Origin: Brugia malayi
Lineage: Eukaryota > Nematoda > Chromadorea > Rhabditida > Onchocercidae
NCBI RefSeq assembly: GCF_000002995.4
Contig: NW_025062476.1
Location: 9,360,501-9,424,500 of the forward strand
Length of the DNA: 64,000 bases
Direction: 5' to 3'
Translations under genes and position numbers: made by a program
In this document: in pieces, positions 1-12,600 of the stretch
Position numbering within the stretch: the first letter of the stretch is position 1
Layout: every line of letters begins with the position of its first letter
The notes under the pieces: generated by a model
The model's input: the letters and a program-made list of their open reading frames with translations, nothing else
Told to the model about the DNA's origin: nothing
The model's database searches: none

Positions 1-2301
1 AAAATATTTTCGCTTTAATTCACAACTCAAAAATTTGAGTTCAATTAGAACACAGAAGAATTCCGTTCTACACAAATAGCGAAACGAAAATAGAAGATCC
101 GGAAACATCCGGAAAATTATTCTATTGCCTAATCAGGCGAACGTTTATTTGATTTTAGGAAAAACAAAGAGCATATGGCGCAAGTTGTGATGACTATAAC
201 AATTGACATCGGAATACTATTGATATGAATTTGTAATGTGATTTTATCATAAGGATTAAATCTTAGTGCAAAAATTATGCACTAATTTTACATGCATGCA
301 TGCATGTCCCATTTCTGCAAAATTCTGAATTAAGAGATAATAAATCATCCTTTAAATCATTCCCGTTATAAATCCAAACTATAAATTATATTTAGTATCT
401 GACAAAACGTTCAATCCCACACAAAAAAAGACACACTGCTGTTGACAACACTACACAATATCTTTTATTGTCATCAAATACTAATACTGAAATGAGGGTC
501 ATGAGGGAAGATGGGTTTGGTAAACGATGAAATGAGCACAGTTCACGAAAGTCAGTTCAGATAAAATGACTGATTATGCTGCTATCAGAATCGATTCTTC
601 TGCAGCAATAAAAACAACCACGACATAGAGCAAAAAGCAAAAAGACGTACAAGAGAAATTCATCTTGCTAATCAGTACAGGAGGGGTTCAAATTATATCA
701 GAATTAAGTTTTGATTTTTCAGTGACTGAGATCTTAATGATTACTTAAAGTAATCGATTAAACTGCTCACAAGTAATAAGTAACAAAGCACTTTATAGTT
801 GTTTATAGTATACTACTAGTAAGTCCTTACATTCATTCGTATGATGCATTTCTGCATGAATAATTAAGATTTTCTGACTGATCAACCTTATGTGAAAAAA
901 GCTAAGATTTGAATGGCAATCCGTTCAGGTAAATTGAATTCTGTTAGGTAATTCAGTTCAGAATATGATAACATTTTAATAGATGTCAACATTTCAACTA
1001 CATATGCATGATTAAATGCAACTAATAGTTGTTATAAAGAAATCTCCTGAAATTTATACACAATCAGCTCTACTGATTACGGAAGCAAAATTTTAAAGAA
1101 ATTTATGTTTAGCAAAAGTATTCTTTTGATTTAGCAAATCAGAAAAATTTCTATAATAGTAGACAATTTCAAAAACAGTTAGCCAAACAGTTGATTTTTA
1201 AAAATACAAATTAAAGGTTACCATCACACACATATAACTAACTCGAAATATGATCTATGATGTAGAGATATAACCAATTTAAATATTCACCAACAGATAG
1301 TAAAAGCATACGAGCACTAAAAATGATATATAAATCATTCTAATGCAAAGTGATTACTTTTGTTAATCTTGTGAATATCTTGTTAATCGGTCTGTTGTAA
1401 TGATTAACGAGGTTGACTTGCTCTTTTTGAGATTGTTTTTCATCAAAGTCATAAAATTCTGTATTTCATTACAGATTTTTAGTAACTGAAATATGTTATG
1501 AAAAATTCCTTAATTCTTAGAGTTTGCTAAGATTTAGAAAACCAATAGATACTGCAATCATTGAAAAATTTATGTAACTTGATGTCCAATGAATTCCAAT
1601 GAATTTCCATTATCATTGAAATTGATTAAATTTCTCCACTGATAGAATCTATCAAAGATTGCAATCATTTTTTGTTCTTACATCACAAGTTCTTAAATTC
1701 TGTTATTTATTGATCTGGCATTTTTTTTTCTTTTTTTTTTTGAATATGCAACTAACGGAAGACCTACGAACCAGCCACATTCAAATTTTAAAATTTGGTA
1801 ACAATAATTTCAAAAATAGTATTTCACAAAAATAGCAATTAATGAAGTATAGACAGGGTATTTTATTTAGAAAACCTCAAAAGTGTATTGACTGTTTGCT
1901 TTCAATTTGTCCGAACAGAACGGAAATTTTATTTTACATAAAAAAGAAGGAATGTCAAATCTTTCACAGTAATTCCAAATGTATTCAGCTTTGAACTGTC
2001 TACATTTTATGTCTTGCTCTATCTATCTTTGGCTTTCTAATTTTTCTGATAAAATCAAAAATTGGTCGTTTAGAAAGTAGCTCACAGGTAAATTGTCTTA
2101 AAATAACTCTTATAAATTGATTCACCCACGAGTTATTATTTCATAACAGTTCACTTAAATCACTTTTTTTTTTTCATTTTAAATGTGATAAACAAAATAT
2201 CGATAAACAGCATCCCTAGAACTCCTTATTTTAATAGATAAATCACAGAATATATTCATTTGGTTAGTATTGTTATAAATCATCAATGTTTTTAGAATTC
2301 T
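1..2301. other. Intergenic or upstream region, no gene seen
   Basis: AT-rich sequence with many stops in all frames and no recognisable exon. It holds a perfect 8-bp inverted repeat (263-270 with 278-285, 7-nt loop) followed by four tandem CATG units at 291-306. It probably contains the promoter of the transporter that begins at 2302. No RNA gene was recognised. Confidence 0.6.
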
Positions 2302-5300
2302 ATGACATCTGAAACAGAAGGCACTGAAACTGAATCGGTAGATGTGTCACAATTAATGGATAAAGTCAGTAAAGACAAGAAGGCTTGTTGATTTTACTTC
2401 CCTATCTGATCATTTATACTCGTATTTCATCTATAATCAGTTATTGGACTGTCACCATGTTTAACGGTGCCAATGACAACTGCTCCATTTTATTTGTAAT
2501 ATATAATTAGAAATTTCAGCATCAATCAATCAAGACTGATGGTACCACCACAAAAGCATTGAATTTAGAGGTGTGTAACGCTTTTTTAAAAAGATATCAG
2601 ACAAAATGATATCCTGTAGATATAAAGCGATATATGAAAGTGTTTATTTTCCGTTTCTTATAATAAATTATTAATAACTTTAAATCATTTCAATCTTGCT
2701 TTGTTAGACTGTTGAATTTTCGATATACAGTAAATTCTGTTACAGGATTCCATACCAAGTAGATTAAAACATTTTTATATATCCTATCAGTTTAAATAAC
2801 TGGGTGGCAAATTGAGTAATAATAATTAATAATGGGCTGAGGACTGCTGAAAAATAAATTCAACGTCACAAATTTCTAAAAGCAAAACTGAATTGAAGAG
2901 AAGGTAGGAGAATTTTTGAAGTTTCATGCTGAAATTTGAAGATGGAACTTGGAAAGAGTTCGGATGGACAAGAGAAGGGAATCAATTGGTTCATGGCTTC
3001 GATGTTCATTTTAGGCGACTTAGTCGGTGGTGGCGTTGTTGCAATGCCTGTCGCATTTGCTCAGACAGGTCTGACAATTTTTGCATAAGTTAACTGAATC
3101 AAAAATTTCTTCAATTTCTTTTTTACACATTTTGGAGAACTAAAAATTTTTTAAATTATTAAACTTTCTTGTTTTTATCACTTTTTGAATTAGTTTGAAA
3201 TATCTCGAGAATCTTACACTACTCAAAGATTTACAACAATTAAATGATACTTTAAAAATTTAATGTCTTTTAAGCTTGTAGACTTTAAATGGATCATTAC
3301 AGGATTTTTACTTGGCGTGCTGTTTATGATAATCATTTGTGCAATTTTTGTAACAACCGGGTGGCTACTTGCTGATACATGGGAAATTATGCGTAAACGA
3401 TGGCCGGAGTACCGTAAACACTGCCGGAAACCATTTTCAGAAATGGCTCTAAGAAGCATGAGCAAGAAATCGGAGTTCGTTTAATTTCTCTCTTTGATTC
3501 TTTCGCTATTTTCAAAAATTTATCTTTTTTTTTTTTACTTTCGATTGTTCAAAAATTTTTTCTGTTCTATTACAATTTTTTAAAAACTTTCAATTGTTTG
3601 CTTTTTTTTATCTATTTTTTCTTCTAAACAATTGACAAATTTCCATATCCAGAATTGTCACCAAAGCGACTGTCTACTCAACTCTATTTGGTGCCACTGT
3701 GGTTTATATACTTCTTTCCTCTAAGATAATCCAGAAATTTATGACTAATTTCGACCTGAGTTTCAATTTTTGCTTGCTTCTTATTATCGTTTCCATATCT
3801 ATATTACCCATAACATTTCTTAAGTCACCCGCTGATTTCTGGTGAGTTCTTTCCCAATTTATTTATATCTGCCCATTAGACTTAAGAACCTAGACAATGA
3901 ATATTTTTTGTGTGTTCTGTTTGAGCAAAATAAGTCATGTACAAAATTACCATCCAGGAAATGGTCTTCTAGTTTACTCATACCTTAATTTCATTTACTC
4001 ATACCTTAATATTCATACCTTAATTTTACTTTAGAAGCAATCTCAATAATTGTTCATTAATGCTAAATAGATGATTCATTTCCAGGTGGGCGATCCTTAT
4101 TGCTGTTCTTTGTACTATTATAACAATCACTATGATATTCGTTGGTATTAGTTTAGATTTTCATGACTGCTACCATGAGGCTCACTATTCGGGTATTTCA
4201 ATTGACGCCATCCTCGGTTTGGGCATTTTCCTGTTTGCCTTTAATGGTCACCAAGTTTTTCCAACTGTGCAGAACGACATGCGCAATCCGGCGGACTTCA
4301 AGAAATCGGTTTTAGTCGGATTCGTTTGTCAGCTTCACTTATTCTTTTTTTAAATTGTTCACATAAATTTTTTATTGTAATTTTTTTACAAGATTTGGAA
4401 GGTAAATAATTATATTATTACATGTATTACCTTGTGACTGATTTGAAAATTGGTAGGAAATATTAACGGACTGGTAATCATAACAACAATGTTTGTATTC
4501 TTCGGTGTTTTTATTTCAGGAATTTGCTTCATTGGTGACATCAGACTGAATTATAAATATTCTGAGTTTTAGTTGTGGCATTACTTTACATGCCTTTGTC
4601 CGCATATGCATTTCTTATATACGGTGACAGTATGGCCAATTCAGTGATTGATTCAGTGCAGACAACTTGGATTCGTTACGTGGCTGATTTATCCATAGCG
4701 ATACATTGTATTCTTGCTATTATTATCACCGTGAATCCGATCAATCTGCAATTGGAAGACACGTTCGATGTGCCGCAGAGTCAGTTACTTTTCTTAAATT
4801 ATTCGCATTCTCATTCAAAATATAATGTGATGATGAAGTACTGTCCCGGATTGAGAACTGTCCTCCAATTGTCGGAGCTTCCGCATTTGACCAACATTCT
4901 ATTACATTACAAGGTAGCCTGAATAAGATATGGCTTGCAAAAATATTCCTGTTTTTGTCTCTTGATTTTAATGTAATTTATTGCAGAATTCTGTTTCAAA
5001 CGAGTGTTAGTTCGCACAAGCCTATTGCTTACAGCATTATTTGTTGGCATGTCACTCCCCAACTTTGGTTCTGTGATGAATTTATTTGGAAGTACCGCAG
5101 TACCTTGTACATGTGTCGTTTTACCAACCTTATTTAATATTTATATTAAAGCTGCTACCTATGATAAAGATAATAACATATGGATTAAGCCGACATTTCT
5201 CGAGTAAGTGATGCATTTCTTTTGATGCATGACCGAGGTTAGAGATGAACTTTTGTCTCTTTGTTAGATCGTAAATGATTTACTTAGTTAACTTAGTCAT

Positions 5301-5804
5301 CAATTATTGCATCTACAATTCTTTATCATTGGTGTAACAATATCTGCAAAAAAAAGTAGCAGCTTAAAATGTCAACTACTTGTGAAATTTCAGAGCGCTG
5401 CAAAAAACACCGAAAGCTCTACTTTCAATTTTAATACTTATAAATGGTATGTTCCAACAGAAAAAATTGATGGATTTTACAAAAAAAAAAAAAAAAAAAA
5501 AATACGAATGTAAATGTTATTGCTAAAGAAGGAATCATCCATCATTTCAATTTAATTTTATTCGAATTAAATTTTCAGCCAATTAAATATAGCCAATTTT
5601 GCAGTGCTAACTGTGATTTGTTCCGTGATCGCTACTGTATTGTCTGTTAAAGAAATATTAGGTGTGAGATTCACTCCACCGTGTTATATTCTGCCATTTC
5701 TTACTTATAAGAATAGAACACAGCTGGATGCCGATGTGCTCAACTGCTGTGGAATGTTTATGAACATTTCGAAATTCAACTTTCAATGTGGTGCTCGATC
5801 TTGA
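2302..5804 (+). CDS. AAAP-family amino-acid transporter (Aa_trans, SLC36/SLC32-like)
   Basis: Predicted 506-aa multi-pass membrane transporter, probably moving small amino acids with protons; substrate and membrane are not deducible. Exons: 2302-2364, 2520-2570, 2942-3068, 3303-3474, 3653-3841, 4086-4327, 4573-4779, 4987-5203, 5394-5446, 5605-5804; phases agree and the sum is 507 codons. The first transmembrane helix holds the family start pattern [19 protein letters not shown] (about residues 62-80). A middle helix has [15 protein letters not shown], typical of AAAP proteins, followed by [12 protein letters not shown]. About ten or eleven hydrophobic segments can be counted. The first two exons encode a soluble acidic and Ser/Thr-rich N-terminus; a TTTTTAG six bases before the ATG could be a cis or trans splice acceptor. 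Exon 3 could instead carry the start (ATG at 2942). The 4327/4573 junction and the GA/GTTCGT donor after 3474 are the least certain. Intron 9 contains a 22-A run. Confidence 0.85.
3973..4030 (+). repeat. Short degenerate tandem repeat in transporter intron 5
   Basis: The phrase CATACCTTAAT occurs three times at roughly 20-nt and 15-nt spacing. It lies between exons 5 and 6 and looks like simple slippage or short duplication. Confidence 0.7.
5481..5502 (+). repeat. Poly(A) tract, 22 nt
   Basis: Uninterrupted A run inside intron 9 of the amino-acid transporter gene. It has no flanking target-site duplication that would suggest a retroposed copy. Confidence 0.9.
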
Positions 5805-7770
5805 CCGTATGCTTTTATTTCTGCGCTTTTGAATTAAATCTTACCACCGACAGGCTTTTACCAATTTGTCAATTTATTTCATCTTTTCACAAATAAGTTA
5901 CATAATTATAATTTATTAGTAATGAATATGTTAGCACATTCATTTGTAATTATCACATATGATTTATTATTAGTCTACTATGTGAACAGATCATATTGAT
6001 AATTTATTCATCGTAGCTTGACCAATATCAGCCAATTCTTAAACTTAAACTGATCTACTTTCAGCTGAAAGAAAGACGCTATGAATGTTCAGTTTATTAA
6101 ATTCAAAGAATTTTCAAAACATTGTTTGTCTCTTTTCCTTTGTATTACCAGTTAGTACCAAGTAAAAGATTTATTTGCTTTATTCATGTCATAGAAACGA
6201 CATGAACCAAATTCTAGACAATTTATGAAATAGTGTATCACTAATGTAGATTGGTGATTTTGCTTTTATTTATAAAATTGATAGATCTTTGTATTTCAAG
6301 CTTTTTGGTTTCAAGATTGCTCAATTTATTTTTATTTATTTATTTGTTTTTTTTTTCGTATTATTGAAGATTTGGCAATTCTTCCAATCTTTCAATCTTC
6401 GACTCTTTTATTTAATAAAAATTCTTCCCTCTCTTCTACCAAAATAATATGACTTTGTCACTTGTCGGAATTCAAAAATTACTTACTTTCAAAATTCACA
6501 GCTGAGTCATAACTGAATCGGAACCAAGAAAAAATATAGAAAATTTAACCGAGTATATTTTACAAATCGATGCGATTTTCATGAAATCAGTGTCTACTAT
6601 CTTCTTCACTAAACAATGGCGGTGTTTACATTGTTTCACTCAATTTTGCACTGTGAAACAGACACCTGCAGATAAAATATTTTCATTGCATGTAACGTGG
6701 AAAGAGTTTAAAAATAATCTTTTGATATGGACATAGTGAACCGTTTCATTTTTTCAAGATTTGTAGAATTATGAAATTTGTTTCACAACGGAAAAACAAC
6801 TGAAACACGCATTTTGTGAACGGAAGAAATTTTTCATCGTTATGAACATAAATTGGTTGTGATAGAGAATCGAGATCTTTCGGATTAGTAAATTTTCGAC
6901 AGCTAGCCCTAATATAAATTATTGCTATCATGCAGAACAATTTTAAACAATATAGAAAAAACTGATTCAGAAGAAAATGTTGCGTAGGAAAAAAATATTT
7001 CCGAATAAAAACCGGTTCTTTTGAATTTATCAAAACAATTAAAACAAGATTCTTCATTAGTTGTTCATAAGGTATACGAGAATAAACCCGTCTTGTCTCA
7101 TTATTTGTTAAAAAGTAAAAAGAAAAACTGATATTTTCGTTAAAATTCAATATCGATTTGATAAAACAAATCTTGGTAGCTTTGTCAAGGTATTAGTCAA
7201 AAGTACAAGCCTCAATAATCATATGATTAAGAAATGTTCTAATTATAGCTCAGTTTTTATTCCAACAAATCTTCAGCAGTCCGATCTCTAGGATCATCAA
7301 AAAAAGCCTAAATACTTAAAGCCTAAATACCTCTAAAACGTTGTTGTCGTCGTATCTATCCATGATTAGATGTAGCACAAGTTTTGAAGATTTAGTTATT
7401 ATTTTGGGAGAGGTTGTTGAGTTCGGGGTGATTCGTTAGATGTAGGTGTAAAATATGTAAGGCACTTTTCAGAAGCCTAAAACTTGATTTAGATACTTTA
7501 ATATAAGTGCGAAGGAATAAAAGTTAATTCTTTCAGATCTAAGTCAATTTTATTTCTATTGACAAACAAGGGAATTATAAAATTAGTGAATTTATTAATT
7601 GCTGTCGTAAATAAGATTGATATGAGTATAAATAAACTAGTGATAGTCTCTTATCATGCAATAAAATTTTGAACAGATCAAATAAACTTATTTTCAACTT
7701 TTATTTTTTGTCCCCTCGCATTATTTAAGTTACAATGCAGTGTAAGTATTGCTGTAAAAAGTAAAATATG

Positions 7771-7788
7771 ATATATATATATATATAT
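7771..7788. repeat. (AT)9 microsatellite
   Basis: Nine uninterrupted AT dinucleotides in intergenic sequence. Confidence 0.95.
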
Positions 7789-8451
7789 GAGAGCTCATGT
7801 ATGTGTATAGTTTATTGGTTGTTTTCCACTCAGTGCAATATTTTATGCATTTCTAAGGCTGTTTTTTGCATTTTTTTGAAATGTTAACCATTGAATGTTT
7901 TGTTTTTTGTAGCTTTCAAGCACCTGGTAGAAAGAGATACAACCATTGAATGGAATTGTAATGTGATCTAGGAGAGACATCATAAAAAACACTAAGGACT
8001 GAAGTTGGTCAGAAGTGATCCTTATTTGCTATTTGATTTTGGAATACATTCTCTTATTGTTCAGTTTGCTTATTTTGTCATCTGATACATTACTAGATTT
8101 GTATTATACCATTATGATCATTTCTTTAGTTGAAAAAGGAGTCGACAATGCTTAAAATAAGTTGAAACCGGATTTTATCCTGAACAAAGTTATAGTATTG
8201 TAAAAAGTCGTAGACAATATTGGTGAGTTCTCTTTGCACGCTTGATACATATGCAAAATCAAGCGGTAAAATCAAATTTTATTTTGTATCGGACATATTG
8301 ATCAAATTCTTCTCTTCTGCACATTATTTTAGCTTGTGTGACAACTCTGAACATCTGAGAAAAAGAAGGAAACTGGAATAAAATACTTTGCAAAAATATT
8401 TGTAGTGAAAACCTTTTATGAGACTAACCACTTTGCAATAAAGTAAGATTG

Positions 8452-8511
8452 CATTTCATGGATTGTCTTCTTGTCACTCTTCATTTCGTAGATTGTCTTC
8501 TTGTTACTCTA
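8452..8511 (+). repeat. Tandem duplication, two 30-nt units
   Basis: Units 8452-8481 and 8482-8511 share the core ATTGTCTTCTTGT and agree at about 27 of 30 positions. The copies are adjacent with no spacer, about 1.1 kb upstream of the P-glycoprotein start. Confidence 0.85.
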
Positions 8512-9617
8512 CCTCATCATCATCTTTGAAACAGAGAATTGAATCTTTAATGACAAACAATAATTGTGAAAGGTATAATTGAGAATCCATTTGAAACTAT
8601 GCGTTTCCTTGGAATTATATAGTATAGTCAATGAATCCTAATTTTTGATTTCTGATAAGGAACTAAAACATATTTTCTATGCTTATTTTAAATTCGTTGT
8701 TTATTTCCAAACTTTTAATGCAATCTCTTTTGCTTACATATCAAATAATGTCGAAAAAACGCTGACCTTTGCTTTTACTAAGCTGATTAAAAGCCAAATA
8801 CTAAGTATTATTTAAAAAAAGCACCAACCTGTACACACATATTATGGCAAATGCTGAGAAAAATGGAACTTAAAGTTTGTATTCTTCCTGTAGTTTTTTC
8901 CCTTCCAATCGCACATAATTGCGGTTATTTTAATTTAGTAGCCATTTTCACTGAGCTGTTCTTGAAATTCATTCATAAAATGAACTGATTACACATTTAG
9001 CCATTTAATTGATCATTAAAAAATCGACCCTCCACATGCGATGACATGCGAAGTGCATATACCGTCATTTTCTTATTTTTCGACAGGTGAAATGCAGAAT
9101 TTTGTAGAAAATGATCAATCTTTTGTGTCACATACGTGTAAAATGTTTAATGTTTCTACAGAATTTTTTTTTGAATGCAAATTCATTCTCAGATCGATTC
9201 ATGGATCTGTGCAAATATTAGTCCTCATCAACACTATTTCCCAATTATCCATTACCTATACAACTTTTTTTTCATTAATTACTATTTCCTTACTGTTTAA
9301 CCTTATTTACTTGCCAGCATAAGCTGCCTACAAGCACATCTGAGTTTTCATGAGACACTTTTAAATAGTTTTAAAAAAAAAATTGAAGTTAGAGAAAATA
9401 TTCCTCGCCAGGAAATCATATCCCAACAGATTGATCAATTCAGAATTCATTTTACATTTACATAACTTCAATTCGTCATATTGCTTGCCTTTGTAACTAG
9501 GGCACATTGTTGTTTTTATCCCATATGCAGAAACTTTTTAATAATAATTTTAGTTATCACATAAATTGGTTTAACATAATTTACGTGATTGGCTACTTAA
9601 AATAGAATTTTGAAAGG

Positions 9618-12600
9618 ATGACAGTGCTAAAAACTGGTAATGAATTCTCGGATGCATTTAGCGAACAGTATGAGCAAAGTGCTATCGATAAATTTATCAG
9701 TACGATTCTATGCAGGTACCAAGGGATCTGTTGATAAAGATTAATGAGGGAAAAATAATATGTGAAAGAGATGAAAGAAAATTTGCTCATAAATCTTTTA
9801 ATAAGGAAAAGTTATTCTTTGATTTAAAAGGATTATCGTCATTTTTCATATCTATTTCTTTTGAAATTAATAAATATACTTATTTGAAATTAATAAATAT
9901 TTAAGCTCTAAAATTGCTTTCAGAGGCGATTTTGCTAGGCAAAAACTTGACGCGAAGCCGGTTTCATTCTTTCAACTGGTATTTTCTACAATTATTTGGT
10001 TAAATATTTGGGAAGTTTTTATCAATTTATATGAATTATTTATGTCAAATAAATGAATTGAATTTGCTGTCCCTGCAGTTCCGATTCGCTACTACATACG
10101 ATCGCTTCATGATGATACTCGGAGCCTTTTTGGCTGTAATTTGTGGTATAGGCCAACCGACGATTTGTTTAATTGGTGGTAAAATAACAAATATTTTATT
10201 AGTGACAAAAAATGTGAGTTTTCTATCTGTTTTTTATCTTTTCATACTTTTTGCCTCTGAAAAATTTCATCTCGGGTTTTTTCATTTATCATTCACTGTT
10301 AGTATTTCATCGTATATGGAGACTTTTAACTTCATGTTAAAACATTGATACAAGTAATATTTTTTACTGATAAAAGAGAGCTGGCTTATCTTGCTGCATA
10401 ATTAAATATACATATATATATTTGGGAAAACTTGCAGTTTGAAAAATCTGACACATTTTGGTACCAGGCTTATGTATATATTTATCTTTATGCATCAATT
10501 GGAGTCTCGATGGTTATTGTCACCATCACACAAGTTCATTTTATTTATCGCAATTATTTTATCAAAAAAGAATTTAAACTTTGAACTTTGAAGTTTCAAA
10601 AGAAAGCATTGCTGAAATTAGTAAAATTGATCAATCCGATTATTGAAACTTAAATGATTTGAGCTCTAATCTAATCTTAAACTTGAATCTGTCAACTTTA
10701 TGGCAATATTAATGCATTTCTATCTTCAGTATATTTGCTTAAAAAATGTATCATTAAATATAACATGCACGATGCGAAAAGAATACATGAAGTCATTACT
10801 GCGCCAAGATGCGACATGGTTTGATCAACAGAAGAGTGGAACACTGACTGTTCAACTTAACGCGTGAATATTATTATTGTACTACAAATCCTTACCTACT
10901 CCGGGAATGATTAAAAATAGAATGAAATAAAATTGCTTCTTATTTTACAACCATCTAACAGCAGATGATTCAATTTCAGGAATATAGAAAAGATTAAGGA
11001 TGGTATCGGTGATAAGGTAGGCATGATATTACGTGGTGTAGCAATGTTTTTAACCTCTTTGGTCATTGGATTCATCTATGAATGGCGGATAACTCTGGTA
11101 ATGCTTGGCACAGGGCCTGCTTCTGCTGCGCTTCTGTCCCTTATGGCTCGAGTATGCTTTTAGTAGCTTGTGAATATCTTCCAAAAAATCTGAAATAAGT
11201 CCGCGAAAATTTATGTAAAATGATTGACTAATTTCTCATTTGAAATTTATGCTTAACACCTAATTACTACCTTTGGGCCATCTGCAGCAAGTGGAACGTT
11301 CAAGTGGTCAACAAATCAGCGCTGATGGCCGTGCTGCAGCAATCCTGGAAGAATCAATCATAAATGTGAAAACAGTGGCTGCATGCAATGCGCAAGAAAC
11401 AATGATCGGACGATATGCAAAAGCACTAAAAGCTTGTCGTAGATTTGCATTGCGTGCATATGCGTTTGCAGGTTTTTTCGACGGTCTCTTCTTCTTCATT
11501 TTGTATTTTTTCTTCGCTGCTGGCTTCTAGTAAGTTCCATTCAGGTTTCCTTGTTTAAAACTTGAATTTCATTTGAATTTCAAATACTTATTTCCTCCAC
11601 TCGCATTCTTTCCGCAACTTATCACTTCAATTTCTGCTCTTTTATTTATCTTTATTTGTCCGACTTTTAAATTTCTCTAATTTAAAATTGTTTTAACTTC
11701 CCATATTTTTGTTTGTAAGTTTTCCAAATCCTTAATTTTTTTGTCAAAATTCAATTATTACTGTTTTTATTAGTTATTTTTGATCTGGGCATTACCAAGG
11801 ACAGCACAGTAATTATTTAAGTTCCTGAATGAATCAAAAATCAAAATGTTAATTAACGAAGAAAATAAATGCAAGCATTATTTAAATTTGTTAAAAATTT
11901 GTGGATTATTTCATCACTTTTTAATATGTTTCAACTATTTTACAGCTACGGTGCCTATTTATATCAAATCCGTGCAGTAACCAATCCGGGATTTATATTT
12001 GCTGTTGCAAATGTCATTATGTTCGGTTCTTATTATCTTGGTGTACTCAGTCCACACCTGATGGCTGTACTTAATGCACGAGTTGCTGCAGCTGATATCT
12101 ACAAAATAATTGATCGAGTAGGTTAACTTTCTCTGGCCGATGGCACATCGTTTATTTAGGTTTGTCGAAAATCTGAAAGTTTACTCATTAAATGACGACT
12201 TTGATGTTAAGCTGAAGCATGAAGGATAATAGCCATTTACATTTCTTAGTAATTAGATTGTCTATCATTTTCAGTAGTATTTATGCTTTTAGTGACTTCT
12301 TAGCACATGCTTTGTTGTAACTGATTGTTATTATATTTAGCTTAATTTTAATTTCGAGTTTCAGAAACCGTCTATTGATTCCAGTTCAACAGATGGCATA
12401 AAGTTGAAGGAAGTCAAAGGTCAGGTGGAATTCCGAAATGTTAAGTTTTCATATCCAACTAGCAAAGAACATCTGGTTTTGAATGGATTGTCATGGATTG
12501 CAAAACCGGGTGATACGATAGCGTTTGTGGGTCATAGTGGATGTGGCAAAAGCACTTCTGTTAGTTCATCATAAGTTTAGTTCCTGTGATATTCGGTATT

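Larger units (their letters stand above)
5805..9617. other. Intergenic region, no convincing gene
   Basis: Contains the 3' end of the amino-acid transporter and the upstream region of the P-glycoprotein. A 134-codon open frame at 6746-7150 (-) has biased, AT-driven composition and no recognisable domain, so it is not called. The stretch also holds (AT)9 at 7771-7788 and a 30-nt tandem duplication at 8452-8511. Confidence 0.6.

Noticed and set aside
6746..7150. 134-codon open frame on the minus strand
   Set aside because: AT-driven composition rich in Phe, Leu, Ile, Asn and Lys, no domain or splice-linked partner; open frames of this length occur by chance in such DNA.
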